A program made the position numbers and the translations under genes. A stretch of 9,210 nucleotides of DNA from NCBI GenBank assembly GCA_026993275.1, contig JALWUB010000039.1:1-9210 (forward strand), given 5' to 3'. This DNA comes from Robiginitomaculum sp. (GTDB taxonomy: Bacteria > Pseudomonadota > Alphaproteobacteria > Caulobacterales > Maricaulaceae). Below, piece by piece: positions 1 to 6,762 of this stretch. Every line of letters begins with the position of its first letter. Within the stretch, counting starts at the first letter, position 1. The notes under the pieces were generated by a model. That model was not told the origin of the DNA, made no database searches, and was given only the letters and a program-made list of their open reading frames with translations.

Positions 1-144
1 GGCGGGTGCTTTGCCCTGGAAATCGGCGCGGATCAGGGCCAGGCCGTCCTTGCCCTGGCGCAATCGCAAAAATCCTTGCGCGCCATCCGGCTGGTGCGCG
101 ATTATGGCGGCCGGGACCGGGTGGTGGCCGGCAGGCACTGCTGA
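1..144 (+). CDS. prmC: Release factor glutamine methyltransferase PrmC, C-terminal end (partial)
   Basis: Only the last 47 codons and the TGA stop are in the window; the gene enters from the left edge. PrmC methylates the glutamine of the GGQ motif in peptide chain release factors, using S-adenosylmethionine, in the cytoplasm. The visible piece matches the family C-terminus: a Leu-Glu-Ile-Gly strand followed by a GQ-containing turn (residues 6-14 of the fragment), a helix, then the closing segment D-Y-G-G-R-D-R-V-V-A-G-R near the end. The catalytic NPPY motif lies outside the window. The DUF4167 gene downstream on the same strand is a common neighbour of prmC in Rhizobiales, which supports the call. 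The assignment rests on a short fragment plus context, so it is good but not certain. Confidence 0.85.
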   Translation, partial: GGCFALEIGADQGQAVLALAQSQKSLRAIRLVRDYGGRDRVVAGRHC

Positions 145-196
145 ACGCGCACAAAAAGGACTTGGCAAGGCCCCAAAGAGGGCGCTAGGGTGCGCA

Positions 197-228
197 CCAG
201 ACGCAAAGGCCGCAGGGCCTTGGTCTGG
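197..228 (+). other. GC-rich hairpin in the prmC-DUF4167 spacer
   Basis: An outer 6-bp stem (197-202 with 223-228, ccagac/gtctgg) encloses an inner 6-bp stem (206-211 with 216-221, aaggcc/ggcctt) and a four-base loop. No T-run follows, so it is not a classical intrinsic terminator. It lies 53 bases after the prmC stop and 167 bases before the DUF4167 start. It could mark the prmC transcript 3' end or a structured leader. Nothing else convincing was seen in the rest of the 145-394 spacer. Confidence 0.5.
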
Positions 229-394
229 ACCAGCCACACTGACATATCTGGTGGAATGCAGATCGGGTGGACTGGACCGGCGCGCGTCGCAAACGCTTGC
301 ACCATGCATCCACGATTGCCTGGAATGCCGCGTACAGATCAGGCACAGTTCACGGGCCAGAGCCCACGCACTTGAAACTTCTAAGGACACAGGC

Positions 395-979
395 ATGAAA
401 CGCCAAAGAGGCCGCGGCCGCAACAACAACAAATCCCAAAACCCCAACCGGGCGCTGGAAAGCAACGGGCCAGGCGTCAAGGTCCGCGGCGCGGCGTCAA
501 CGATTTACGAAAAATACCAGCAGCTGGCCCGTGACGCCGCCCTGGCGGGCGACCGGATCATGGCGGAAAACTACCTGCAATTCGCAGAGCACTATTTCCG
601 CATCATGCGGGCGCAGCAGGCCCAGCGTGAAAAGCGCGAGGAAGAACAGGCCGCCCAGCAGGCGGCCCGCAAGGCCGAATACGAGGCCCGCAAGGCCCAG
701 CAGCAGGAACAGCGCGCCCAGCAAAACGCCCAGGCCGCGCCTGCCAATGGCGATGGCAAGACCGATGGCAAAGCCGAAAGCGCCAGCAATGGCACCGGGC
801 CGATGGATGTGGTGACGCCGCAAGCGAGCCCGGACATCATGGCCGCAACACCCGAATCTGCCCCTGAAAAACCGGCCCGGCCCTCGCGGCGCAGGCCCCG
901 GCGCACGGCCACATCTGCAGCCTCCGCAGCCAGGGAAGACGCGGGGCCCGCGCCATCCGGCGGCGGCAACCCGGCCTGA
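395..979 (+). CDS. DUF4167 domain-containing protein
   Basis: 194 residues. The N-terminal third (about 1-71) matches the alphaproteobacterial DUF4167 domain. It has a basic, Arg/Gly/Asn-rich start, then E-S-N-G-P-x-V-K-V-R-G (22-32), then a helix with E-K-Y-x-Q-L-A-R-D-A (39-48) and G-D-x-x-M-A-E-N-Y-x-Q-x-A-E-H-Y (52-67). Residues 72 to about 120 are a charged Arg/Glu/Gln/Ala helix. The remainder is low complexity and ends in an Arg-rich cluster (about 170-180). The basic ends suggest nucleic-acid or ribosome association, but this is inference; I know of no established function. The frame is open far upstream, but the start at 395 is preferred: AAGGA lies at 383-387, seven bases before the ATG, and family homology begins there. 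It lies downstream of prmC on the same strand. Confidence 0.88.
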   Translation: MKRQRGRGRNNNKSQNPNRALESNGPGVKVRGAASTIYEKYQQLARDAALAGDRIMAENYLQFAEHYFRIMRAQQAQREKREEEQAAQQAARKAEYEARKAQQQEQRAQQNAQAAPANGDGKTDGKAESASNGTGPMDVVTPQASPDIMAATPESAPEKPARPSRRRPRRTATSAASAAREDAGPAPSGGGNPA

Positions 980-982
980 GCG

Positions 983-998
983 GCACCGGCGCCGGTGC
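983..998 (+). other. 16-bp perfect palindrome after the DUF4167 gene
   Basis: The 16 bases gcaccggcgccggtgc are perfectly self-complementary and begin three bases after the DUF4167 stop codon. There is no T-run after it. It could form a small 3'-end hairpin, or simply reflect local GC bias. The rest of the 980-1081 spacer shows only the ribosome binding site of the next gene. Confidence 0.35.
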
Positions 999-1081
999 TT
1001 CCGGCGCGGCTCTTGCTATGGACCCGGCGAAACGGCGCACAGTGTCCCAAAGCGCGCCGAAATGATACGCCGGAGTGTTCC

Positions 1082-1498
1082 ATGACTGCGCTTGCCCTGA
1101 CCCTGACAGCCGCCATTTTGGGCGCCATGTCGTTTTTTGCCTTCTTCGTTGCCCCTGCCGCCGGGCGCAGCGGTTCATCGCAGGCGGTGCTGCAACTCAG
1201 CCGGGCGGTGTTCCCGCGCGCCTTTGACCTGTTCGCCCTGCTCAGCGCCCTGGCCGCACTGCTCTCTGCCCTGGGCGGTGCTGTTCTGGGCGCCGGGGTG
1301 CTGATCATTGCCGCCTGCGCCTTTCTGTGGGCAGGCTGGTCGATCACGCCGACACTGGAAAAGGCGCGGGATGCGGCGCGGGCAGGCAATCTTCTGGCGC
1401 TCAAGACCTTCCGCAAGGCCCGCAGCCAGGCGGTGCGCGCCAATGCCGTGCAATATATCGCCCTGCTCATGGCCTGCGGCTTTCTCGCCTTTGGATAG
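1082..1498 (+). CDS. Small integral membrane protein, DUF4149-like
   Basis: 138 residues with about four hydrophobic segments: 3-27, about 47-64, 65-88 and 121-137. A charged stretch (about 93-119) lies between the third and fourth. The pattern resembles DUF4149 (TMEM205-like) proteins: a Phe-rich first helix ending in A-P, an F-P pair at 44-45 before the second helix, T-P at 89-90 followed by a K-A-R-D-A-A-R-A-G segment, and a late F-x-x-A-R-S-x-x-x-x-x-N segment entering the last helix. Function in this family is not established. The ATG at 1082 is chosen because GGAG (1072-1075) sits six bases upstream and the frame before it has no membrane character. The TAG stop (1496-1498) consists of the first three bases of a dispersed repeat, so the C-terminus may have been set by repeat insertion. 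Confidence 0.72.
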   Translation: MTALALTLTAAILGAMSFFAFFVAPAAGRSGSSQAVLQLSRAVFPRAFDLFALLSALAALLSALGGAVLGAGVLIIAACAFLWAGWSITPTLEKARDAARAGNLLALKTFRKARSQAVRANAVQYIALLMACGFLAFG

Positions 1499-1578
1499 AG
1501 CGCCTCACGTTTGATAGACTCAAAACTGCACTCTATCCTATTGTGTTGCCGCACTTCTTATCCGAAAACCGGTTCCCA
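1496..1578. repeat. Dispersed intergenic repeat, copy 1 (right-truncated)
   Basis: About 83 bases align with the copy at 6760-6842 with seven substitutions and one single-base gap, roughly 90% identity by eye. It keeps the left hairpin: outer arms tagagcgc/gcactcta with one mismatch, inner arms around ttga/tcaa. It keeps only the left half of the second hairpin. Identity stops abruptly after the gaaaaccggttccca block, and different sequence follows. It sits in the convergent gap between the DUF4149-like gene and the DUF2332 gene, and its first three bases are the stop codon of the former. Such two-hairpin mosaic elements are typical of Rhizobiales intergenic regions; I do not assign a named family. 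Confidence 0.85.
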
Positions 1579-1608
1579 TCCCGGATCAGGGTCAGGGACG
1601 GTTTTTTT
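1579..1608 (+). terminator. Possible intrinsic terminator after the DUF4149-like gene
   Basis: A short imperfect stem (TCCC at 1579-1582 with GGGA at 1595-1598, one mismatch, then three inner pairs around a four-base loop) is followed three bases later by seven T (1602-1608). This is a weak but plausible rho-independent terminator for the + strand. A second inverted pair, agggtcag (1588-1595) and ctgaccct (1625-1632), brackets the region and overlaps the stop codon of the convergent DUF2332 gene. The alternative is a decayed fragment of another alphaproteobacterial palindromic repeat. Confidence 0.35.
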
Positions 1609-1630
1609 GAAACGCTCCCATGATCTGACC

Positions 1631-2779
1631 CTAAAACACGGTTATGATGCGGGGGTGCGCGGCGGCAGCGCCAAAATAGCGGGTGCGCAGGCCGCCCTGG
1701 CCATCTGGTTTGTGCAGCTTGATCAATTGCTCCTTGCCATCGGCAAAGTCCGGCACAGCCTCATCCCGGCGCGGCAATTCGAACTCGATCCACAGACAGG
1801 TCTTGCCCGCCCACGGGCCATGAAAGGCCTGGGCCACAGCCTGACGCAAGCGCGCATAATGATCCTCGTCCAGATAGCAGGTGGCCACGGTGTTGAAGAG
1901 GCAGACGAGAGGTGTGTCCAGGCCGGACTCGCGCGACAGCCGGCGTGCACAATCCACCATGTCGCCGGTTTCAAGGCGCAGGGCGCCTTGGTTTTGCGTC
2001 TTGATGGCGGCGCGCAGGCGTTGCAGCCTTGGCACATTGTCCGGCCAGATCAGCGCCTCCAGCCTGCGTCTTTGCGTTGCGTCGGCGCAGTCAATCGGAT
2101 TCAGATCGCAGCCAATGCGGTGCCTTATGGCGGCGCGCAGTTCTGGCATGGAACGCAGGGTTTCGCCCGCCTGCCCGGCCCCCGGGCCATGCAGTTCCAG
2201 CGCAAAAGAGGGCGCGCCCGGCTGATGCCAGTCCGGCATGCCGGGCCGGCTTATCTGGTAGCCATACTGGTCGGCAATGAGCCCAAGCCCGGCGCTGCAG
2301 CCCAGCTCGATGAGGGTCAACGGCGGCTGGCCCGCCTTGTGCCAGTGCGCCAGCAGCGGCAACAGCCAGACCATGCCCCGCGCGGTTTCATTGGTCTGAA
2401 TGGCGGGCTGGCGCAAAAACGGCACCATGGCCCGGTGCCGCGCGGCAAGGGTGGCTTTCAGCGCCTGGGCAAAGCCGGACTGATCGCGCGCATCGAAATG
2501 GCCGCCGCAACTGGGATAATGGCGGGCCAGTTCCGGGGCCTTCCCCAACAGAACCTGTTCATGAATGGCCCCGGCCAGCAAGAGCGGCCGCTCGAAAAAC
2601 GCGTTGAATGTGCGCCCTTCCCAGCAGCGGTCCAGGGTTTCAAAGAAGCCGGTCAGCGCCGGGTCGGTCTGGCCGTCCGCATGCGCCCGGGCAAAACCGG
2701 CCAGCGTTTCAAACAGCGCCGCATAGAGGGGCGATACGGTTTTGCAATAGTCTGCCTGGGCCAACAGGTCGCCGATCAT
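1631..2779 (-). CDS. DUF2332 family protein (SAM-binding-like fold)
   Basis: 382 residues. It begins with the family's A-x-x-C-x-x-x-S-P-L-Y-A-x-L segment (about 9-22). At 156-167 it has a glycine-rich motif L-I-E-L-G-C-S-A-G-L-G-L, the DUF2332 hallmark, which resembles motif I of Rossmann methyltransferases. A G-C-D-L-N-P-I-D segment (223-230) and an I-W-P-D-x-x-x-R-x-x-R-L segment (244-255) follow, both as expected for the family. The C-terminal part carries a C-L-F-N-T-V strand (293-298) and L-W-I-E-F-E-L (329-335). The activity is not established, and methyl transfer is only suggested by the fold. The ATG at 2777-2779 follows GGAG at 2787-2790 (minus strand), seven bases away. It starts 31 bases after the upstream nitroreductase stop, so the two are probably cotranscribed. 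It converges with the DUF4149-like gene across a repeat. Confidence 0.85.
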   Translation of the reverse strand: MIGDLLAQADYCKTVSPLYAALFETLAGFARAHADGQTDPALTGFFETLDRCWEGRTFNAFFERPLLLAGAIHEQVLLGKAPELARHYPSCGGHFDARDQSGFAQALKATLAARHRAMVPFLRQPAIQTNETARGMVWLLPLLAHWHKAGQPPLTLIELGCSAGLGLIADQYGYQISRPGMPDWHQPGAPSFALELHGPGAGQAGETLRSMPELRAAIRHRIGCDLNPIDCADATQRRRLEALIWPDNVPRLQRLRAAIKTQNQGALRLETGDMVDCARRLSRESGLDTPLVCLFNTVATCYLDEDHYARLRQAVAQAFHGPWAGKTCLWIEFELPRRDEAVPDFADGKEQLIKLHKPDGQGGLRTRYFGAAAAHPRIITVF

Positions 2780-2810
2780 GATTGTTCTCCATCATGTTCA
2801 CTCCCTGCGG

Positions 2811-3491
2811 TTATTTGAAAATGGCGATGTCTTCGAGCGCCTTGCGGGTGATGTCCGGCACCATAGCATGGGGGGCCGGGTAGCCTGCAACCACAATCAT
2901 GACCGCGCGCTCGTTTTTGGGGCGGCCCAGCAGATCGCGCAAAAAGCCCATCGGGCTGGGGGTATGGGTCAGGGTCGCCAGCCCCGCCTGGTGCAGGGCG
3001 GCGATCAGCAGGCCGCACGCCATGCCAACGCTTTCCTGGATATAATAGGCCTTGCCGCGCTTGCCGGTTTCCGGGTCGAGTTCGTAATTGTGCTGGAACA
3101 CCACGATCAGCCATGGTGCTTTTTCGAGAAACGGCTTGTTCTCGTCGGTGCCCAGATGCGCCAGATCGCGCAGCCATTCCTGCCCGGCCTTGCCCGCATA
3201 AAACGCCTTTTCCTCCTTTTCCGCCGCGGCCCGGATGCGCGCCTTCAGCGCCGCATCGCGGATGGCAACAAACGTCCAGGGCTGTTTGTTGGCGCCCGAG
3301 GGCGCGGTGCCGGCGGTGCGGATGGCGTCGGCGATCACGGCTTGCGGCACAGGGTCGGAGGCAAATTCGCGCACCGTGCGCCGGGCATTCATGCTGTGGT
3401 AAAACGCCCGCGCCCGTTCGGTCATGCGCTGTCTGTCCGGGCGTTCATAGCCGCTCAAGGGGATGAACCGGGCCTGGGGGTTTTCCGCCAC
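2811..3491 (-). CDS. Nitroreductase-family flavoprotein, iodotyrosine deiodinase-like
   Basis: 226 residues, a usual length for the family. FMN-contact motifs are visible: N-A-R-R-T-V-R-E-F (35-43) and P-S-G-A-N-K-Q-P-W (64-72). The substrate-lid triad of iodotyrosine deiodinase is present as Glu94, Tyr98 and Lys119. The spacings (4 and 21) equal those of E91/Y95/K116 in a bacterial deiodinase and E153/Y157/K178 in the mammalian enzyme, as I recall them. A late T-H-T-P-S-P-M-G-F-L segment and a V-A-G-Y-P strand near the C-terminus are also family-like. The likely role is FMN-dependent reductive dehalogenation or reduction of a tyrosine-like or phenolic substrate in the cytoplasm; the actual substrate is unknown. 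Translation starts at GTG (3489-3491), with GGAG at 3498-3501 on the minus strand, six bases upstream. It is the first gene of a probable two-gene unit with DUF2332 and is divergent from podJ. Confidence 0.86.
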   Translation of the reverse strand: MAENPQARFIPLSGYERPDRQRMTERARAFYHSMNARRTVREFASDPVPQAVIADAIRTAGTAPSGANKQPWTFVAIRDAALKARIRAAAEKEEKAFYAGKAGQEWLRDLAHLGTDENKPFLEKAPWLIVVFQHNYELDPETGKRGKAYYIQESVGMACGLLIAALHQAGLATLTHTPSPMGFLRDLLGRPKNERAVMIVVAGYPAPHAMVPDITRKALEDIAIFK

Positions 3492-3520
3492 TTTTCACTC
3501 CGCATATCGGCTGGTTATGG

Positions 3521-3597
3521 TTAAGATCCGTTAACGCTCTTTACCCTATCTTAACCCCCTGAAGCCATTTGTTAACCAAGATTGACGCGGAGTTACC
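3521..3597. promoter_or_regulatory. Ladder of helically phased TTAACC-like half-sites
   Basis: Within the 220-base divergent spacer, TTA(A)-type hexamers start at 3521 (TTAAGA), 3531 (TTAACG), 3541 (TTACCC), 3551 (TTAACC), 3572 (TTAACC) and 3593 (TTACCA). The steps are 10, 10, 10, 21 and 21 bases, so all fall on one DNA face. All are in the same orientation. Tandem direct half-sites at about one helical turn are typical of OmpR-type response regulators; CtrA uses TTAA-N7-TTAA, an 11-base step, so the fit to CtrA is inexact. The array begins 30 bases upstream of the nitroreductase GTG and ends about 115 bases before podJ. No clear -35/-10 pair could be fixed. Confidence 0.45.
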
Positions 3598-3695
3598 AGG
3601 CCATACCCGGCAGACTTCCCGTCAGCGGCGGCGGATATTGTGGGTTACCCGGTCTGTTTACACCACATCTCGGTGTGACTAGCCTGATAACCTGC

Positions 3696-3703
3696 AAGGG
3701 GAG
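3696..3703 (+). promoter_or_regulatory. Ribosome binding site that fixes the podJ start
   Basis: AAGGGGAG lies eight bases upstream of the ATG at 3712. An in-frame GTG at 3703 overlaps the last base of this site and so cannot be its start. Translation at 3712 gives the conserved-looking N-terminus rich in P-W-S-V-K-G-I-D-P. Confidence 0.7.
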
Positions 3704-3711
3704 TGATTCGG

Positions 3712-6700
3712 ATGAGCACCGGGCCATGGAGCGTTAAGGGAATTGACCCGCGTGCGCGCGAAGCCGCCAAGTCCGCTGCCCGGCGCGCAGGCATGACCCT
3801 GGGCGAATGGCTCAATCACCGGCTCATGAACGACGCGGCGCCGGAGGCGCTGGAAAGCGCCCGCTTTACCGCGCCAGGCGCATTGTCGCTCACCCCCAGG
3901 GGCGGCGCTGACCTGCAGGATGCCATCGAGGAACTGGCCGAGCGGCTGGAAGCGGCGGAGCGGCGTTCGACCCTGGCGATCACCGGGATTGACCAGTCGG
4001 TGCTGGGTCTGCTGACCCGACTGGAAGGCACGGAAAAGACATTCGAAACCCGCACCAGCACCATTGAGGACATGCTCAAGACGCTGGAAGGCATGGTGAC
4101 CCGCTCCAGTGCCGAGGTGGAGCAGGCCTTGCGCAAGATGGATCGCAATAACGAGGATCTGGCGCGGCGCATGGACACCATGGCCGAGCATACCGCAGTG
4201 CAGCTTGAACGGGTGCGCCAGGACCTGTCCAAGGAACTGGAACTGGTCAACAACCGCTCCGACGAGTTGAGCCAGCGCCTCGGCGCCGCCGAGCGCATGA
4301 CCGACAACGCCGTGCGCACGCTTGAGGCCAGCTTTGCCGCCATTGACGAGCGTTTGCGCCAGGCCGAGCAAAGCCTGCGTGAAAATGGCCATGACGGCCT
4401 GGCCGACACCTTCAACCGCCGCTTCAGGATGCTGAGCGAGGAACTGACCGAAGCGGTGGCCCAGACCCGCAGCCAGCTTGCCGCGCAAATCGAGGCCCAG
4501 GCGGCAAACCCGCGGCTTGACCAGCTTGAATCCGGGCTTGAGCGGCTGCGTGCCCGCCTCGCCAAGACCGAACGCCGCCACGCCAAGACCCTGCAGCGTA
4601 TTGCCGGCGAGGTTGGCAAGCTGGGCGGCGTGCTGGAGCAGCGCCTGGCGGAAACCGAACGGCACACCGCCATGGGGCTTGACCAATTGCTCGATGCCCG
4701 CTTTCGCAGCTTCCAGAATGAGCATGCCGCTGCCATCGACAAGATCGGCGAGGGCCTGTCCGGTGCCATTGCCAGGCTTGAGAACAAGCTGGACGAGGTG
4801 GAAACACAACACAACAGCAAGGAAGACCTGGAGGCGCGCATTGCCGCCGCCGAAGAGCGCACGGCCAGAATGATCGAGGAGGCCATGGCGCGCATCGAGC
4901 AGCGCCTGGCTGCGGAAGATGCGGACAAGAGCGAGGACGATTCTCCGGTGCAAAAGGCCATGGCGGCACTGGCGGAGCGGCTGGAGGCCCTGGAAAACCA
5001 GAGCCGCGCGGCGCCGTCCTTCGATCCGTCGGCCTTGCCTGCAGAAGCGCCGCCGGTGATTGACGCGCCGGAGGACAACCCGGTGCTCGAAGAAATCCTG
5101 CACCCGCCCGGGATGCAGGACCAGCCGCCGCCCTTGCCGCCCTTGCCGGATCCGCAAACCGCGGAAGCAGGGGCGCAGGACATGCCGCCGCCCGCTGCTG
5201 CCGCGCCTCAGGAGACGGCGTTTGATCCCGGCTTTGCCGATACCGGGGCGCCGGACTACCCGCCGGCCGCAGATCCGGCAGCGCCAGTGCGCGCGGGCGC
5301 AACGGCAGATGCCAGCTTCATTGCCGCAGCGCGGCGCTCTGTGCGCGCCCCCGGCGCAGGCCAGCCTGATGAAGCCGCGGCCAGCCCCGGGCCGGGGCGG
5401 CCGGGCGCCTCGCGCACAATCCTGATGGCCGCCAGCATCCTCGCCATCATTGCGGTGCTGGGCGCAGGCAGCATCACTCTGCTTGATTTTGGCGGCAAAA
5501 AGGAAAAGGCCACGGCAGCCGTGTCCGCCGATGGCATCAATTGGGACGCGCCCGCAGACAAGACCGCCGCAGACCCTGCGGCAGGCGCCAGCGCGGATGC
5601 TGCCGCGGCGCCAGCCCCGGCGCAAAACGTCAAAACCGCCAGCGCCGATGCCGGTGAAGAAACAGACAGCGCCGCTCTGGACGGCGCACCGCCATCTGCC
5701 GCCAATGATGCCGGGAGCGCTGCCGCTGACACGGCGCCGCAACAGGGCCCGGCACCAGCCCCTGCCCGCCCCGCCAAACGCCATCAGAGCCAGCGGTCTT
5801 CTGCGCCGCAGCCGGCGCCGCACACCAGCCCGGCCATGGCCACCGCACCGAAGGCACAGCCCTCCACCGCTGTCCACAGCGCCGCTCTGGACGCCCCGGC
5901 GCCGCAACCGGCGCCAGTGGTGATCGGCTCTGAGCCCAAACCGGCGCCCAGAGGGCGTCAGACCATCACCCAGGCGGCTGCGGCTGGCGATCCGGTGGCC
6001 CTGTTCCAGCTGGCCTCGGCCAAGCTGGATGCTGGCGATGGCAAGGAGGGCGTGAAGCTGATGCGCCAGGCTGCCGAACGCGGCCTGCCCATTGCCCAGT
6101 ACCGCATGGGCAAGATCTATGAAGACGGGATTCTGGTGCCCAAGGATGAAGCCGCGGCGCGGCGCTGGACCGAACGCGCCGCCAATGGCGGCAACCGCCG
6201 CGCCATGCACAATCTGGCGATGCTCTATGCCGAAGGCCAGGGCGTGCCGCAAAGCTATGAAAAGGCCGCCAAATGGTTCCAGCAGGCCGCCTTGCTGGGC
6301 CTGACCAATTCTCAATACAATCTGGCCTTCCTCTATGAGCAGGGCCTGGGCGTGCCTGAATCTCCCGAAGACGCCTATGTGTGGTATTCCATCGCCGCCA
6401 AGGCGGGGGATGAAGGCGCCAGGAAGCGCGCCGAAAAACTTGCCGCCAGCCTGTCCCCCAGAGAAAAAAGCGAGGCGCAAAGCCAGATCGCGCAATACCG
6501 GCCCGAAGCGCTGGATCTGGCCGCCAATGGTGTGTTCAACAATGTCGCCTGGGCACGGCCGCAACTGAACACCGCGGCCAGCATTGCCCGCGCCCAGGTG
6601 CTGCTGGCGCGGCTTGGCTACAAGCCGGGTCCGGCGGACGGCAATCCGGGGCGCTCCACCCGCCAGGCGGTCATCGCCTATGAGCGTGATAACGGCCTGG

Positions 6701-6762
6701 CGCAGACCGGCCGCATCGACGCCGCCCTGCTGGCGCGCCTGGAAAAATCAGTCGTTAATTAG
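3712..6762 (+). CDS. podJ: Polar localisation protein PodJ-like: coiled coil, TM, Sel1 repeats, peptidoglycan-binding domain
   Basis: 1016 residues. A short N-terminal motif (P-W-S-V-K-G-I-D-P, then a basic helix to about 40) precedes a long charged coiled coil, about 68-430. A Pro/Ala-rich acidic linker (430-565) leads to one membrane helix (about 568-590). The periplasmic part has an Ala/Pro-rich linker (595-755), about four Sel1-type repeats (758-915, with A-x-x-x-L-A-x-x-Y-x-x-G-x-G-V-P patterns) and a C-terminal PG_binding_1-like domain (about 954-1016; L-x-x-L-G-Y-x-P-G-P-A-D-G, then T-R-Q-A-V). This order matches Caulobacter and Agrobacterium PodJ, a bitopic scaffold that recruits polar factors. 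The first Sel1 repeat is degenerate. An 18-base direct repeat (5666-5683 and 5876-5893, in frame) sits in the periplasmic linker. The TAG stop is the left end of a dispersed repeat. The architecture is solid; orthology to podJ rather than another Sel1/PG-binding scaffold is likely but unproven. Confidence 0.78.
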   Translation: MSTGPWSVKGIDPRAREAAKSAARRAGMTLGEWLNHRLMNDAAPEALESARFTAPGALSLTPRGGADLQDAIEELAERLEAAERRSTLAITGIDQSVLGLLTRLEGTEKTFETRTSTIEDMLKTLEGMVTRSSAEVEQALRKMDRNNEDLARRMDTMAEHTAVQLERVRQDLSKELELVNNRSDELSQRLGAAERMTDNAVRTLEASFAAIDERLRQAEQSLRENGHDGLADTFNRRFRMLSEELTEAVAQTRSQLAAQIEAQAANPRLDQLESGLERLRARLAKTERRHAKTLQRIAGEVGKLGGVLEQRLAETERHTAMGLDQLLDARFRSFQNEHAAAIDKIGEGLSGAIARLENKLDEVETQHNSKEDLEARIAAAEERTARMIEEAMARIEQRLAAEDADKSEDDSPVQKAMAALAERLEALENQSRAAPSFDPSALPAEAPPVIDAPEDNPVLEEILHPPGMQDQPPPLPPLPDPQTAEAGAQDMPPPAAAAPQETAFDPGFADTGAPDYPPAADPAAPVRAGATADASFIAAARRSVRAPGAGQPDEAAASPGPGRPGASRTILMAASILAIIAVLGAGSITLLDFGGKKEKATAAVSADGINWDAPADKTAADPAAGASADAAAAPAPAQNVKTASADAGEETDSAALDGAPPSAANDAGSAAADTAPQQGPAPAPARPAKRHQSQRSSAPQPAPHTSPAMATAPKAQPSTAVHSAALDAPAPQPAPVVIGSEPKPAPRGRQTITQAAAAGDPVALFQLASAKLDAGDGKEGVKLMRQAAERGLPIAQYRMGKIYEDGILVPKDEAAARRWTERAANGGNRRAMHNLAMLYAEGQGVPQSYEKAAKWFQQAALLGLTNSQYNLAFLYEQGLGVPESPEDAYVWYSIAAKAGDEGARKRAEKLAASLSPREKSEAQSQIAQYRPEALDLAANGVFNNVAWARPQLNTAASIARAQVLLARLGYKPGPADGNPGRSTRQAVIAYERDNGLAQTGRIDAALLARLEKSVVN

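Noticed and set aside
256..375. A 39-codon small frame with ggtgga before its ATG, in the prmC-DUF4167 spacer
   Set aside because: The ribosome-like match is weak, and the peptide has no recognisable features, so coding is not supported.
11..394. Upstream extension of the DUF4167 frame
   Set aside because: It would overlap the end of prmC, and family similarity and the ribosome site both begin at 395.
592..1554. A 320-codon minus frame across the DUF4167 and DUF4149-like genes
   Set aside because: It is antisense to two supported genes, Ala/Arg/Ser-biased and lacks motifs.
1511..2818. A 435-codon + strand frame opposite the DUF2332 gene
   Set aside because: It starts inside the dispersed repeat, has no ribosome site or family features, and lies antisense to a well-supported gene.
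3521..3534. A canonical CtrA box (TTAA-N7-TTAA)
   Set aside because: The spacing is six bases (TTAA at 3521 and 3531), one short of the consensus; it is reported only as part of the phased ladder.
3679..6564. A 961-codon open frame on the minus strand opposite podJ
   Set aside because: It is a GC-bias shadow: its translation is Gly/Arg/His/Gln-rich with no recognisable domain, while the + strand frame has a clear multidomain protein and a good ribosome site.
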